Assembly: GCA_029262275.1 (NCBI GenBank)
Contig: JAJCZS010000042.1
Span: 21,257 to 85,256, forward strand
Length of the DNA: 64,000 nucleotides
Direction: 5' to 3'
DNA from: Deltaproteobacteria bacterium
GTDB taxonomy: Bacteria; Desulfobacterota_D; UBA1144; Nemesobacterales; UBA2774
This document shows positions 1 through 8,392 of this stretch, one piece after another. Both the position numbers and the translations under genes were made by a program. The notes below the pieces were generated by a model. The model was given only the letters and a program-made list of their open reading frames with translations, ran no database searches and had not been told where the DNA came from. Numbering within the stretch: the stretch's first letter is position 1; every line of letters begins with the position of its first letter.

Positions 1-114
1 GAGGCTCTCCGTGAATCGAAAGGAAATAAATCAAAAGCAGCTGCCTTGCTTGGAATTTCAAGAGATACACTCTATAGAAAGCTGAAGCTTTTTGATATTA
101 AGCAATTCAAATAG
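1..114 (+). CDS. C-terminal tail of NtrC-family (Fis-type HTH) sigma-54 activator, partial
   Basis: The window opens inside a reading frame that ends in TAG and gives a 37-residue tail. It reads as a Fis-type helix-turn-helix, with a helix rich in K and A, then LLGISRDTLYRKLK, the recognition helix typical of NtrC/ZraR-type enhancer-binding proteins. The receiver or sensor domain and the AAA+ domain lie outside the window, so the signal it responds to is unknown. The next gene, on the same strand, has a sigma-54-type promoter and so does the nearby cco operon, which makes this regulator the obvious candidate activator for both. The family call is fairly sure. The regulatory link is inference. 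Confidence 0.8.
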   Translation, partial: EALRESKGNKSKAAALLGISRDTLYRKLKLFDIKQFK

Positions 115-124
115 TGTATTACTT

Positions 125-131
125 TCTGACA
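125..131 (+). promoter_or_regulatory. Candidate enhancer site TCTGACA upstream of CBS gene
   Basis: TCTGACA lies about 80 bases before the transcription start predicted from the sigma-54 element at 181-196. The same heptamer or its reverse complement occurs three times upstream of ccoI. The position suits a binding site for a sigma-54 activator. One heptamer can occur by chance, so this rests on recurrence and position only. Confidence 0.4.
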
Positions 132-180
132 TTAGACATCTTCTCTTAACTTCACAATCAATATTTTTTAGCTTAAGAAA

Positions 181-196
181 TGGCACTCTTATTGCA
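181..196 (+). promoter_or_regulatory. Sigma-54 (RpoN) -24/-12 promoter of CBS-domain gene
   Basis: TGGCACTCTTATTGCA matches the RpoN consensus TGGCAC-N5-TTGCA. The GG (182-183) and GC (194-195) pairs are separated by exactly ten bases, as the family requires. Start of transcription would be near 207, leaving a leader of about 31 bases that holds the Shine-Dalgarno AAAGGGGG before the ATG at 238. The regulator tail at 1-114 belongs to the class that activates such promoters. Confidence 0.82.
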
Positions 197-237
197 CCTC
201 AATATCAATATAAAGTATTGAAAAGGGGGTCTTATAT

Positions 238-645
238 ATGTTAGTAAAAGAATATATGACATCTAACCCAATTATTTTAAACCCAGATGAAGATGTTACA
301 AAGGCATTTAATTTTTTGTTAGAGAAGAGGGTTCGTCAGGCACCTGTTGTTGATAAAGGAGAACTTGTAGGAATTGTGTCTGATCGTGATTTGCGAATGG
401 CAATGGTTCAAAATCTAAAAATAAACAAACTAACTGTAGGTTTCGTTATGACCAAGGATCCTGTAACTATTACAGAGGATTGTAAAATGAGCGATGCAAG
501 TAAAATTCTAGGTATAGGAAAATTTAATGCTATCCCGGTTATTGAAGCAACTGGCAAATTAAAAGGAATAATCTCCACAACTGATATTATCAAGTGCTTT
601 CTGGATCAAACGGATGAAGATAATATACCTTTAATAACAAAGTGA
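238..645 (+). CDS. Tandem CBS-domain protein
   Basis: This 135-residue protein consists of two CBS motifs and little else. The first spans about residues 1-60 (MTSNPIILNPDEDV, then GELVGIVSDRDLR) and the second about 68-125 (VMTKDPVTITEDCKM, then GKLKGIISTTDI). Pairs of CBS domains form a Bateman module that usually binds adenine nucleotides and acts as an energy-state sensor. The start is supported by a strong purine-rich ribosome site (AAAGGGGG) seven bases upstream. A sigma-54 promoter precedes it, and it converges on the cco operon, whose last gene ends only 17 bases beyond its stop. No catalytic domain is attached, so its partner is unknown. A role in tuning respiration is inferred from location only. 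Confidence 0.85.
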   Translation: MLVKEYMTSNPIILNPDEDVTKAFNFLLEKRVRQAPVVDKGELVGIVSDRDLRMAMVQNLKINKLTVGFVMTKDPVTITEDCKMSDASKILGIGKFNAIPVIEATGKLKGIISTTDIIKCFLDQTDEDNIPLITK

Positions 646-662
646 ATTTATTGAAAAGATTA

Positions 663-1379
663 TTACTGCTTTATCGTATGTGATTGATGATTATGATGTC
701 TTTCGCTGGGGACAAGATGAAGTGTAATATTCGTTAACCCCACAACAATTAATAATACTCCCGCAGCAATCGCAAGCCTCTTTGGGGCTCTCTTTAAGGT
801 CTTTTTGTATATATAAGGGAATGCGGATAAGGCAGGCACTGTACCTAGCCAAAAGATAAAAAGGATTGCCGCACTATATAGAGGACTTTTAGTAGTAACC
901 GCTCCGATCACAAAAATGTATACCCATCCACAAGGTAGAAAACCGTTTACTATTCCTAGTGTAAGTGATTTTACTGGTCTGCTTTGTGCGAGGGACCATT
1001 TGGCAGGTTTTGAAATCAGTTGTGAGATCGTTTTACTGGGCAAGAATTCAAGCGGTTTTCCCATAATAAGCTTATATCCCGTATAGATAAAGAAGATCGA
1101 TATTAAGATTATAGAAATAGTCGAAATTGCAGGGAAGTTATTTGATAAGAATGTTTCACCCAAAAGCCCCGCCACTATTCCAAGTGTTAAGTAGCTCATA
1201 AGTCTGCCAATATGGTATAAGCTCATATAACCGGCTGAATTGTTTACGGTTATTGCTATAGGCCCACACATTGTGACACAGTGCGTGCTACCCAGAATGC
1301 TTGCAATAAATACAGCAAGCGGTATTGATAGGAAAGACCATTGCCTTATGATTTCTTCAAATTGACTTAGGTCCGACAA
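663..1379 (-). CDS. TauE/SafE (UreH)-like membrane protein of cbb3 cluster
   Basis: This is a 238-residue polytopic membrane protein. It begins with GSTHCVTMCGPIAI, a Cys-containing signature of the UreH/cytochrome-biogenesis branch of the sulfite exporter TauE/SafE family, and has a second half with the related motif VNGFLPCGWVY. About six hydrophobic segments are visible, and the C-terminus is His-rich (HHNHQSH), which may bind metal. Relatives are often found beside ccoGIS genes and are linked to copper supply or cytochrome oxidase maturation. It overlaps the 3' end of ccoG by 23 bases and is the last gene of the cco operon. The transported substrate cannot be told from sequence. Confidence 0.75.
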   Translation of the reverse strand: MSDLSQFEEIIRQWSFLSIPLAVFIASILGSTHCVTMCGPIAITVNNSAGYMSLYHIGRLMSYLTLGIVAGLLGETFLSNNFPAISTISIILISIFFIYTGYKLIMGKPLEFLPSKTISQLISKPAKWSLAQSRPVKSLTLGIVNGFLPCGWVYIFVIGAVTTKSPLYSAAILFIFWLGTVPALSAFPYIYKKTLKRAPKRLAIAAGVLLIVVGLTNITLHLVPSERHHNHQSHTIKQ

Positions 1380-2775
1380 GTTTTACATTCTCCTGTATTT
1401 TTATCTTGTTATCATCTGTATCTATGAAATCCAATTTTATATTTCTAGATCCCTCATCTCCTGTAATAGAAAGTGGAAATTTGATAAATATATGCAGAGT
1501 TGAGTTCATTCCCCCATCAAGGTTTATAGTTTCGCTCTGAGATACCAGTGTTACCTTCTTTTCTTTCCAGATATCAGGCACTGCCATTTTTAGGTTTAGA
1601 TCTTCAAAAGTCTGGTTTTTTAAGTGAAGTTTGAAATGGTTAATTATCTCCTCACCGTTTTCCACAACTTGGTATGGACTATCTTTTCCCCTAAGCACTG
1701 TTATAACTATGTCTTCTCTATTGGAGATTGAAAAAATCAATGCTGAGAGTACTGCAACCAATAAAACTGTATAAATTGCTACCCTTGGTTTGAAGAATTT
1801 TGATTTGATTCCTTTAAGACTGCTTCCAGTTGCATATCGTATAAGTCCCTTGGGTTTTTCTATCTTTTCCATCACCTCATCACAAGCATCAATACATGCT
1901 GTGCATCCTATACATTCAAGCTGAAGCCCTTCCCGTATATCTATTCCAGTTGGGCAAACAGCAACGCATTTATAGCAGTCTATGCAGTCACCTTGTTTTT
2001 GTCCTTCAGGCACGATGCCTTTTCGTGGCTCTCCCCTTGCCGGGTCATAAGAAACCGTAAGAGAATCGTCGTCCATAAGCACCGACTGAAACCTTCCATA
2101 AGGGCACATAATTATGCAGAATTGCTCCCTGAACCAGCCAAAATCAAAAAGTATTACAGCAGTAATGAACCCCATAATAAGAAAAATTGTCCAGTTTTCA
2201 TAGGGATTGTGCTGGGTCATCTCAACTAGGTTGTCTGCACCTACGAAGTAGGCTAGAAAACTGTGTGCAATAATAAGACTTGCTACCAAAAATAAAGTCC
2301 AAAGTACGCTTAATTTGAAAAACTTCTTTATATTCCAGGGAGCTTTTGCTAGGTTGCGTTGTTGAATGTGGCTTCCAATGATCCAGTATTCAAGCCTTCT
2401 GAATACACCGTCTATAAATACCGTTTGAGGGCATCCCCAGCCACACCATATCCTTCCCCATACGGCGGTAATGAATGCGAGCCCTATTGATAGGAACGCA
2501 ACAATAAAAAAGATAAGGGGTGCATCATGAGCCCAAAAGGTAAGGCCGAAGATTGAGAACTGTCTATCGCCTATATTGAGCAATAGTGCTTGATGACCAC
2601 CTATTTTTATCCATGGAAGTGCTAAAAAGAATATAATTAGGAATATCTCAACTATATTCCGAGCCCGTCTCCAGAAACCACTTACAGGAGCTGGGAAAAT
2701 AAAAACTCTCCTGCCGGACTCATCCATAGATGCAGGGCGTTCATCCGGCAGGTTTCTTTGATCGAGTACCCTCAC
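1357..2775 (-). CDS. ccoG: Cytochrome c oxidase accessory protein CcoG (FixG)
   Basis: This 472-residue membrane ferredoxin-like protein fits CcoG/FixG, which takes part in cbb3 oxidase assembly and has been linked to copper reduction for CuB loading. Several membrane helices occupy the first 230 residues, with the family motif WCGWGCPQTVFIDG around 110-125. Two 4Fe-4S motifs follow, CIDCYKCVAVCP and CIGCTACIDAC, around residues 263-298. After another helix (about 330-347), the last 120 residues look like the Ig-fold FixG C-terminal domain. Its start overlaps the ccoP stop by four bases. Full length for the family. No separate ccoH is seen beside it. Confidence 0.93.
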   Translation of the reverse strand: MRVLDQRNLPDERPASMDESGRRVFIFPAPVSGFWRRARNIVEIFLIIFFLALPWIKIGGHQALLLNIGDRQFSIFGLTFWAHDAPLIFFIVAFLSIGLAFITAVWGRIWCGWGCPQTVFIDGVFRRLEYWIIGSHIQQRNLAKAPWNIKKFFKLSVLWTLFLVASLIIAHSFLAYFVGADNLVEMTQHNPYENWTIFLIMGFITAVILFDFGWFREQFCIIMCPYGRFQSVLMDDDSLTVSYDPARGEPRKGIVPEGQKQGDCIDCYKCVAVCPTGIDIREGLQLECIGCTACIDACDEVMEKIEKPKGLIRYATGSSLKGIKSKFFKPRVAIYTVLLVAVLSALIFSISNREDIVITVLRGKDSPYQVVENGEEIINHFKLHLKNQTFEDLNLKMAVPDIWKEKKVTLVSQSETINLDGGMNSTLHIFIKFPLSITGDEGSRNIKLDFIDTDDNKIKIQENVKLVGPKSI

Positions 2776-3341
2776 TTACGCTCTACCTTTTCTCCCTGTG
2801 GTGGTTTAGCTCCTGGAGGGTTAGTTCCATATAGAGTGTAAATATAGACTGAAACAGCCTCAAGGGTCTCCTCGGGTATCACTCCCCTCCACGGGACCAT
2901 GCCCTTATCAGGAACACCATTGTTTGCAACTTCAAGGATTGCAGCAACACTCCCATCACCGTGAATCCAATAGTCATCGGTAAAATTGGGCCCTATTAGC
3001 CCCTGTCCCAGATTGCCATGGCAAGGCATACACTTTAGCATATATTCATTCTTGCCAGCCTCAACCACTTCGGGCTTATCAAGAAGTGAAAGATAATACT
3101 CTTCAGATTTATCAGACGTAGCTACTTGCGCTTGCTGCTGTTCAGATCTTATTGCACTCATTTTTTGAGCAAGCTCCTCATCTGAGGTGAGTCCCCCAAA
3201 GAAAGTGTAATAAGAATAATAGACAACAGCGAACACAATTGTTATATAGAATGTCATTAACCACCATCCGGGAAGTGGATTATCAAGTTCCTGGATCCCG
3301 TCATAGTCGTGATCTTTTATTAACTGGTCCTTGTCACTCAT
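2772..3341 (-). CDS. ccoP: cbb3 oxidase subunit III CcoP, single-heme form
   Basis: This 189-residue subunit carries electrons into the cbb3 oxidase from the periplasmic side. The N-terminal FixP_N motif (DGIQELDNPLPGWW, residues 14-27) is followed by one membrane helix (about 26-46) and one class I cytochrome c domain with CMPCH at 104-108 and a likely Met ligand at 148 (KGMVPW). Many proteobacterial CcoP proteins are near 300 residues and carry two c-type hemes; this one has only one CxxCH and is correspondingly short. The reading frame is intact, so the shortness is not a break in this sequence. The start codon overlaps the ccoQ stop as ATGA. Confidence 0.92.
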   Translation of the reverse strand: MSDKDQLIKDHDYDGIQELDNPLPGWWLMTFYITIVFAVVYYSYYTFFGGLTSDEELAQKMSAIRSEQQQAQVATSDKSEEYYLSLLDKPEVVEAGKNEYMLKCMPCHGNLGQGLIGPNFTDDYWIHGDGSVAAILEVANNGVPDKGMVPWRGVIPEETLEAVSVYIYTLYGTNPPGAKPPQGEKVERK

Positions 3342-3526
3342 TTATCATCCTCCTTCATCTCATGCTTTTCCTCTTCAAGAGGTAGCTGTTCCATTTTTTC
3401 ATATATCTTCTTATTCTTTTTGCTAAACACCGTAATCACAACAATAAAAAATGCTGTGAGAAAAAGAATAAGCGCCAGGTTTGTAAGCTCTATATTATCA
3501 AAATATGAAAGTGCTATTTGCTTAAT
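3338..3526 (-). CDS. ccoQ: CcoQ-like small cbb3 subunit, non-ATG start
   Basis: A small frame missed by the ORF track lies between ccoNO and ccoP. Read from an ATT codon it gives 62 residues: a short lead, a single membrane helix (TNLALILFLTAFFIVVITVF), then a basic patch KKNKK and an acidic tail. This is the shape and operon position of CcoQ/FixQ. Its TGA overlaps the ccoP ATG as ATGA, which supports real translation. Upstream in frame there is a TGA and then no ATG, GTG or TTG before the helix, so the start must be ATT (eight bases after GAGGGGG) or ATA. It overlaps the end of ccoNO by 13 bases. The start is uncertain. Confidence 0.72.
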   Translation of the reverse strand: MKQIALSYFDNIELTNLALILFLTAFFIVVITVFSKKNKKIYEKMEQLPLEEEKHEMKEDDK

Positions 3527-5676
3527 TGTGGCACCCCCTCACTCGGAGTTTTTTGGCCAAGGCATTGAAGGTACGCAATTAAAGCTATAAGCTCCGTATC
3601 CTTGATTGATTCAAGTGATTTGTCCTGACTAATTAGCTCTTCATAAATTTTTGCAGCCTCTTTCTCAGCTATAACATCAGCGTTTGCAACTTGTTCATCA
3701 TTATAAGGAACTCCAAGCATCTTCATCACGCTGAATTTCTTTCTGAGAATGTGATAGTCAGTTTTCTTTGCTGCAAGCCAAGGGTAAGACGGCATAATAG
3801 AATTAGTTGTGATCTCCCTTGGATTAATCATGTGCCGTACGTGCCACATATCGGGATATTTGCCTCCTACTCTGGCAAGATCTGGCCCGGTTCTCTTGGA
3901 CCCCCACTGAAACGGTCTGTCGTACATTGACTCTGCAATGGTCGATGCCTCACCATATCTCAGCACATCAAATGGAAGCTTTCTTATCATCTGAGAGTGG
4001 CATACGTAGCAACCCTCCTTTATGTAGATGTCTCTTCCGGCGAGTTCTAAAGGTGTATAGGGCTCTGTTTTCTCACTTGAAGGTAGGTATTTATAAATTG
4101 AGAGTGTTGGTAATATCTCAATCACAGAGCCTACTAGTATCGAGATAAAAAGAATAATGGTGAAGACAAGACTTAATGCCTCGAGTTTTCTGTGTCCAGA
4201 ACCTATAGCTGTAACATCAGATTTTAAAGGAGGAACTTCTACATAAGATATTGTCTCTTTTTTAGGTGCATGTTTTATTGTTACCCAAACGTTGTATATC
4301 AGTAGCAGAAAGCCCGCTAAAAAGAGTGATCCACCTATGAATCTGACCCAGTAAAGAGGCACAATTCTCATAACTGTTTCAACAAAGTCTGGATACACAA
4401 GCTGCCCGTTCTCACCTATTGCTTGCCACATGAGTCCTTGGGTAATACCACTGGCTCCCATGGATATGTAGTAAAGGAGTATTCCTAAGAAACCTATCCA
4501 AAAATGCCAGTTCATAAGTTTCACACTGTGCATCTTTGTGTTCCAGAGCTTAGGTACCAGATAATAGATAATTCCAAACGTAAGGAACCCATTCCAGCCG
4601 AGTGTGCCCCCATGTACGTGTCCAATAATCCAGTCTGTATAATGAGCCAGAGAGCTTACGGATTTAATTGAGAGTAAAGGGCCCTCAAATGTGGACATTC
4701 CGTAGAACGTGACAGCTACAGCAAGGAACTTTATGATTGGATCAGTACGGACCTTGTGCCATGCCCCTCTTAATGTAAGAAGACCGTTGATCATTCCACC
4801 CCAGCTTGGTGCCCAGAGCATGATGCTGAATACCATGCCTACCGTTTGTGCCCAGTCTGGAAGAGCGGTGTTTAAAAGGTGATGAGGCCCTGCCCATATG
4901 TAGATAAATACAAGAGACCAAAAATGGATAATGGAGAGTTTGTAACTGTATATTGGTCTGTTAGCTGCTTTAGGAATATAGTAGTACATGAGACCTAAGA
5001 AAGGAGTTGTCAGAAAAAATGCAACCGCATTGTGTCCGTACCACCATTGAACAAGGGCGTCTTGCACCCCGGCGTATACGGGATAGCTTTTAAAGAGGGC
5101 TACCGGAATTTCAATTGAGTTCACTATATGGAGTAGGGCAACTGTAACTATCGTTGCTATATAGAACCATATAGCTACATATAAGTGCCTGACTCTTCTT
5201 ATTGCAATTGTGCCAAAGAAGTTAACGGCAAAAACAACCCAAATAACAGCGATTGCTATATCGAGAGGCCATTCCAGCTCGGCATACTCTTTACTCATTG
5301 TGTAGCCGAGTGGGAGGGTTATGAGGGCTCCCACAATAATGAGCTGCCAGCCCCAGAAGTGAAATTTGCTTAGAAAATCCGAGTAGTTACGAGTCTTAAG
5401 CAGTCTTTGAGTTGAATGGTATATTCCGGCAAAAATAATATTACCGCCAAACGCAAATATCGCTGCATTGGTATGAAGCGGTCTTATTCTGCCGAAAGTA
5501 AGCCATTCAAGCTCCAGATTCGCAGGCCAAAATGCTAACTGTAGAGCTGCTAACAAACCTACAGCAAAGGCCGCAGCTCCCCAGAATATCGTGGCGTAGA
5601 TAAACAATTTTACTATATCGTCGTCATAGACGATTCTATCCATAATCCCTTGGTTAGGTGCAGTTAATGAACTCAT
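3514..5676 (-). CDS. ccoNO: cbb3 cytochrome oxidase fused subunits I and II (CcoN-CcoO)
   Basis: This 720-residue protein joins the catalytic subunit CcoN (about 1-480) to the mono-heme subunit CcoO (about 495-720). The CcoN part shows heme and copper ligands in family positions: H68 (RPLHTN), H215 (WWYGHN, CuB), H265/H266 (AGPHHLL, CuB) and H353/H355 (IGHVHGG, hemes). The IYIWAG segment at 258-263 holds the expected active-site Tyr. The CcoO part has a single membrane helix and CYVCHSQMIR with the heme c motif C556-x-x-C559-H560. Together they reduce oxygen to water and conserve energy by proton pumping. The N and O subunits are usually separate genes; fused forms are known in some phyla. 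The stop overlaps ccoQ. Confidence 0.96.
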   Translation of the reverse strand: MSSLTAPNQGIMDRIVYDDDIVKLFIYATIFWGAAAFAVGLLAALQLAFWPANLELEWLTFGRIRPLHTNAAIFAFGGNIIFAGIYHSTQRLLKTRNYSDFLSKFHFWGWQLIIVGALITLPLGYTMSKEYAELEWPLDIAIAVIWVVFAVNFFGTIAIRRVRHLYVAIWFYIATIVTVALLHIVNSIEIPVALFKSYPVYAGVQDALVQWWYGHNAVAFFLTTPFLGLMYYYIPKAANRPIYSYKLSIIHFWSLVFIYIWAGPHHLLNTALPDWAQTVGMVFSIMLWAPSWGGMINGLLTLRGAWHKVRTDPIIKFLAVAVTFYGMSTFEGPLLSIKSVSSLAHYTDWIIGHVHGGTLGWNGFLTFGIIYYLVPKLWNTKMHSVKLMNWHFWIGFLGILLYYISMGASGITQGLMWQAIGENGQLVYPDFVETVMRIVPLYWVRFIGGSLFLAGFLLLIYNVWVTIKHAPKKETISYVEVPPLKSDVTAIGSGHRKLEALSLVFTIILFISILVGSVIEILPTLSIYKYLPSSEKTEPYTPLELAGRDIYIKEGCYVCHSQMIRKLPFDVLRYGEASTIAESMYDRPFQWGSKRTGPDLARVGGKYPDMWHVRHMINPREITTNSIMPSYPWLAAKKTDYHILRKKFSVMKMLGVPYNDEQVANADVIAEKEAAKIYEELISQDKSLESIKDTELIALIAYLQCLGQKTPSEGVPQLSK

Positions 5677-5858
5677 GTATCAACATCCTCCTTATCTTCC
5701 TTCTTTGTTTCCTTTATCTCGTAATCATCAATTAACATTCTCTCGCTAGGGGTAGTGAGGTCGTCATACTGCCCCTTCTTAGTTGCCCATATGAATGCAA
5801 ATAGAAATAGCAGGGCCATTGTTATAGATATTCCTAAAGTTAAAAATATTATGTTCAT
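5673..5858 (-). CDS. ccoS: cbb3 oxidase maturation protein CcoS
   Basis: This small membrane protein fits CcoS, which is needed to insert cofactors into the cbb3 oxidase. I place the start at the ATG giving MNIIFLTLGISI (61 residues) rather than the upstream ATG of the ORF track. The family starts with this helix, and the ATG overlaps the ccoI stop as ATGA, the same coupling seen at the ccoQ-ccoP junction. After one membrane helix comes the family signature WATKKGQYDDL, then a charged tail. Its stop overlaps the ccoNO start by four bases. The alternative start at 5879 would add seven residues (MEEEQSL). Confidence 0.9.
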   Translation of the reverse strand: MNIIFLTLGISITMALLFLFAFIWATKKGQYDDLTTPSERMLIDDYEIKETKKEDKEDVDT

Positions 5859-8302
5859 AAGGCTCTGCTCTTCCTCCATATATTTAGACTTGTCTGTCCG
5901 TAAATACTTGAGCCAATAAGCAGTAGGGAACTAAGAGGCATTAGTACAGCTGCAGCAAGTGGATTTATATAGCCCAGGAGTGCAAAAGTGCCGGCTACAG
6001 TGTTATATGCGATCGAAAAGATTGTATTTCTTCTCATCGTGCTTTTTGTTATCTCTGCTTGTTGCAGAATTTCAATTATGCTTGATAGGTCGTTATTTAG
6101 AATGTAGGCATCTGAAACTTTGAGACTTTCTTCAACACTGCCTTGGACTGAAAGTCCTACATCCGCGGATGAGAAAGCAGCAGTGTCGTTTAAACCATCG
6201 CCAATCATCATGGAATGTTCATTGTTTTTTAGAATTTGAGATTTCTCTTCCGGGCTCTGACTCCAAAAAATATTCTTGTCAGCTATGCCGAGCTTAATGG
6301 CAGTCTGTCTCACATTGTTCTCATTGTCGCCTGAGAGGATGTGGATTTTATATCCCTTCGCTTTTAATTGAGTAACTACATATTTTGCGTCTTCTTTTAA
6401 TGAGTCTCCAAGAAATAGCTCAGAGATAGTCTCCCCATTTTTATTGATAACTATTTTTGTAGTTATGATTTCGTTAATGTCATTTGAATTAGGAACATTT
6501 TCTGATATAAATTCGTAAATATGGTCATCAACCTGGGCTTCAATACCTTTTGTATATATGTGTTTAAATTCTTTTACATCCGGAAGTATCTCATCGTTGT
6601 CTAAGTAAGTCACAATAGCTCGTGCTATTGGGTGGTCGGATTTTCTTTCAATTGCTAGAATTGCTTTGCGGTCATAATCAGAGAGTTTATTTACATCCCA
6701 CTTGAGAATTCTATATACACCTTTAGTGAGGGTTCCTGTTTTATCGAAGAAAACATTTTTAATATTAGGAAGTTTCTCAAAAATATTGGCACTTTTTAAA
6801 ACGATTCCTTTTTCAACGGCGCTACGAAGAGAAAGCCCTAAAGATAGTGGAAGCGCAAACACAAAAGCACATGGGCAGGCTATTAGCACAAATGCCATTA
6901 CCCTATTTAGTGCAGCTGATGGATTGAGGAGCTCAGAAATTGTAACAAAAGATCCAATTGCAATTATGCCAACAAGTATTGTGAAGACTGTTGCAAATTT
7001 ATCACTGTATGTGGAGAAACTAATTTTACTCTGATAGCTTTTCTCGACTTCATTAAGGAGTTTTCCCATGCGTGTTGAGCTACCAACACTTGTTACTTCT
7101 ATAACTGCTTCATCTGAGTTCAGTATGGAGCCAGCAAAGACAATATCTTTTTTGAATATAGTTTGAGGGATATTCTCCCCTGTAAGTACAGATAAGTTCA
7201 ACTCAGCTCTTTTTGATAAAAGACTCCCGTCAATTGGAATACGATCACCATGCTTAATTTTAACTCTTTGACCCACTTTAAGTTCTTCGGTGGGCTCTAA
7301 AAAAAACTGTTTGTTATCGTTATCCCAGATAAGTATTTTGTTCTGATTGAACAGTAACCTACTAGTCGGTTCTTTTTTTGAAATTCTATCTTGTATGGAT
7401 TTAAGGAAATATCTGCTTGCCAGTAGCAAAAATATGAAAGCCGCAACTGAATCAAAGTAAATCTGATCAGACCCTTTTGCATAGTTATATGTGCTGAGTA
7501 AAAATCCCACAACAATAACAAACACTATTGGTATATCTACGGTTACGCGTTTAGCTCTAATTGAACTAACCACACTCTTATAAAATGGTGCAGCACAATA
7601 TGCAACTACTGGTAAGGACAATAACAGGTTTAATAGAGTGAAATGTTTCTCAAATACCCCCTGAGCTCCTGAGTAAATCGCTGCAGAAAGTAGCATAATA
7701 TTCCCGGCACATACAGCTGCTATAGATATTCTAATAAGAGACTTTCTATTCTCTTTGTGCTTTAGATTTTGTGCTTCTTCATCAAGTTTTATAGGGTGCG
7801 CTTGATATCCGAATCTTTTTACTATTTCTGGAAAACTCGAGAACAGTTTGTCTGGTGTAAAGTAAACTGTCGCGACATTAGTCGACATATTTAGAGAAAC
7901 TGACTCTATATGTGTTGAGTAATCGGAAATCTTTTCAATAAGCCAAAGACATGCTCCGCAGTGTATTCCCTCAATATAAAAATTCATTCTAAGAGGATAT
8001 TTAGGATCAGAGTACTGTTTGATGAAATTGTCCTGATTAATGTATCCATAATCTTCTTTAGAGTCTGGATCAATAGGGCGCCCAATCTTCTCTATATCCT
8101 GCTCTTCTTTGATTCTGTAGAAGTTCTCGAGCCCAAGGTTATTAAGCAGTTCATATACAGAACTACATCCGGTACAGCAGAAATAGTTGTCATTGGATTC
8201 CACAGTATTGGATAGACTAAGCTCCTCTCCACAATGCTGACAGTGTGTGGTTTCAGATAAACCTCTTGAGATTCCATAAGGTGTTGCTGTGGTTTTATTC
8301 AT
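5855..8302 (-). CDS. ccoI: Copper-translocating P-type ATPase CcoI (FixI)
   Basis: This 815-residue P1B ATPase moves copper across the inner membrane for cbb3 oxidase assembly. An N-terminal Cys cluster (CQHCGEE at 21-27, CCTGC at 42-46) is followed by a heavy-metal-associated domain with GIHCGAC (C115, C118). Core motifs are in order: TGE near 374-376, the membrane metal site CPC at 476-478, the phosphorylation site D520 in DKTGTLT, the HP motif in SDHPIARA, and GDGLNDT in the hinge. The length and the Cys-rich N-terminus match the FixI/CcoI branch. It is the first gene of the cco operon, so copper handling is transcribed before the oxidase itself. A sigma-54-type promoter lies just upstream. 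Confidence 0.95.
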   Translation of the reverse strand: MNKTTATPYGISRGLSETTHCQHCGEELSLSNTVESNDNYFCCTGCSSVYELLNNLGLENFYRIKEEQDIEKIGRPIDPDSKEDYGYINQDNFIKQYSDPKYPLRMNFYIEGIHCGACLWLIEKISDYSTHIESVSLNMSTNVATVYFTPDKLFSSFPEIVKRFGYQAHPIKLDEEAQNLKHKENRKSLIRISIAAVCAGNIMLLSAAIYSGAQGVFEKHFTLLNLLLSLPVVAYCAAPFYKSVVSSIRAKRVTVDIPIVFVIVVGFLLSTYNYAKGSDQIYFDSVAAFIFLLLASRYFLKSIQDRISKKEPTSRLLFNQNKILIWDNDNKQFFLEPTEELKVGQRVKIKHGDRIPIDGSLLSKRAELNLSVLTGENIPQTIFKKDIVFAGSILNSDEAVIEVTSVGSSTRMGKLLNEVEKSYQSKISFSTYSDKFATVFTILVGIIAIGSFVTISELLNPSAALNRVMAFVLIACPCAFVFALPLSLGLSLRSAVEKGIVLKSANIFEKLPNIKNVFFDKTGTLTKGVYRILKWDVNKLSDYDRKAILAIERKSDHPIARAIVTYLDNDEILPDVKEFKHIYTKGIEAQVDDHIYEFISENVPNSNDINEIITTKIVINKNGETISELFLGDSLKEDAKYVVTQLKAKGYKIHILSGDNENNVRQTAIKLGIADKNIFWSQSPEEKSQILKNNEHSMMIGDGLNDTAAFSSADVGLSVQGSVEESLKVSDAYILNNDLSSIIEILQQAEITKSTMRRNTIFSIAYNTVAGTFALLGYINPLAAAVLMPLSSLLLIGSSIYGQTSLNIWRKSRAL

Positions 8303-8333
8303 AATTGTAAATGTATGATTACACTACAAATAA

Positions 8334-8350
8334 TGGCAATTATCATGCCA
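8334..8350 (-). promoter_or_regulatory. Sigma-54-type -24/-12 promoter of cco operon
   Basis: On the minus strand TTGGCATGATAATTGCC has GG (8349-8348) and GC (8337-8336) separated by exactly ten bases, and both TGGCA and TTGC match the RpoN consensus. Transcription would start near 8324, about 22 bases before the ccoI ATG. The element also reads as an inverted repeat (TGGCA/TGCCA), so a dimeric operator is an alternative reading. The matching promoter before the CBS gene and the regulator tail at 1-114 raise confidence. Confidence 0.68.
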
Positions 8351-8392
8351 AGCTGATTTGCAATGAATACTAGGAGTTTTTAACTGGAGGAA

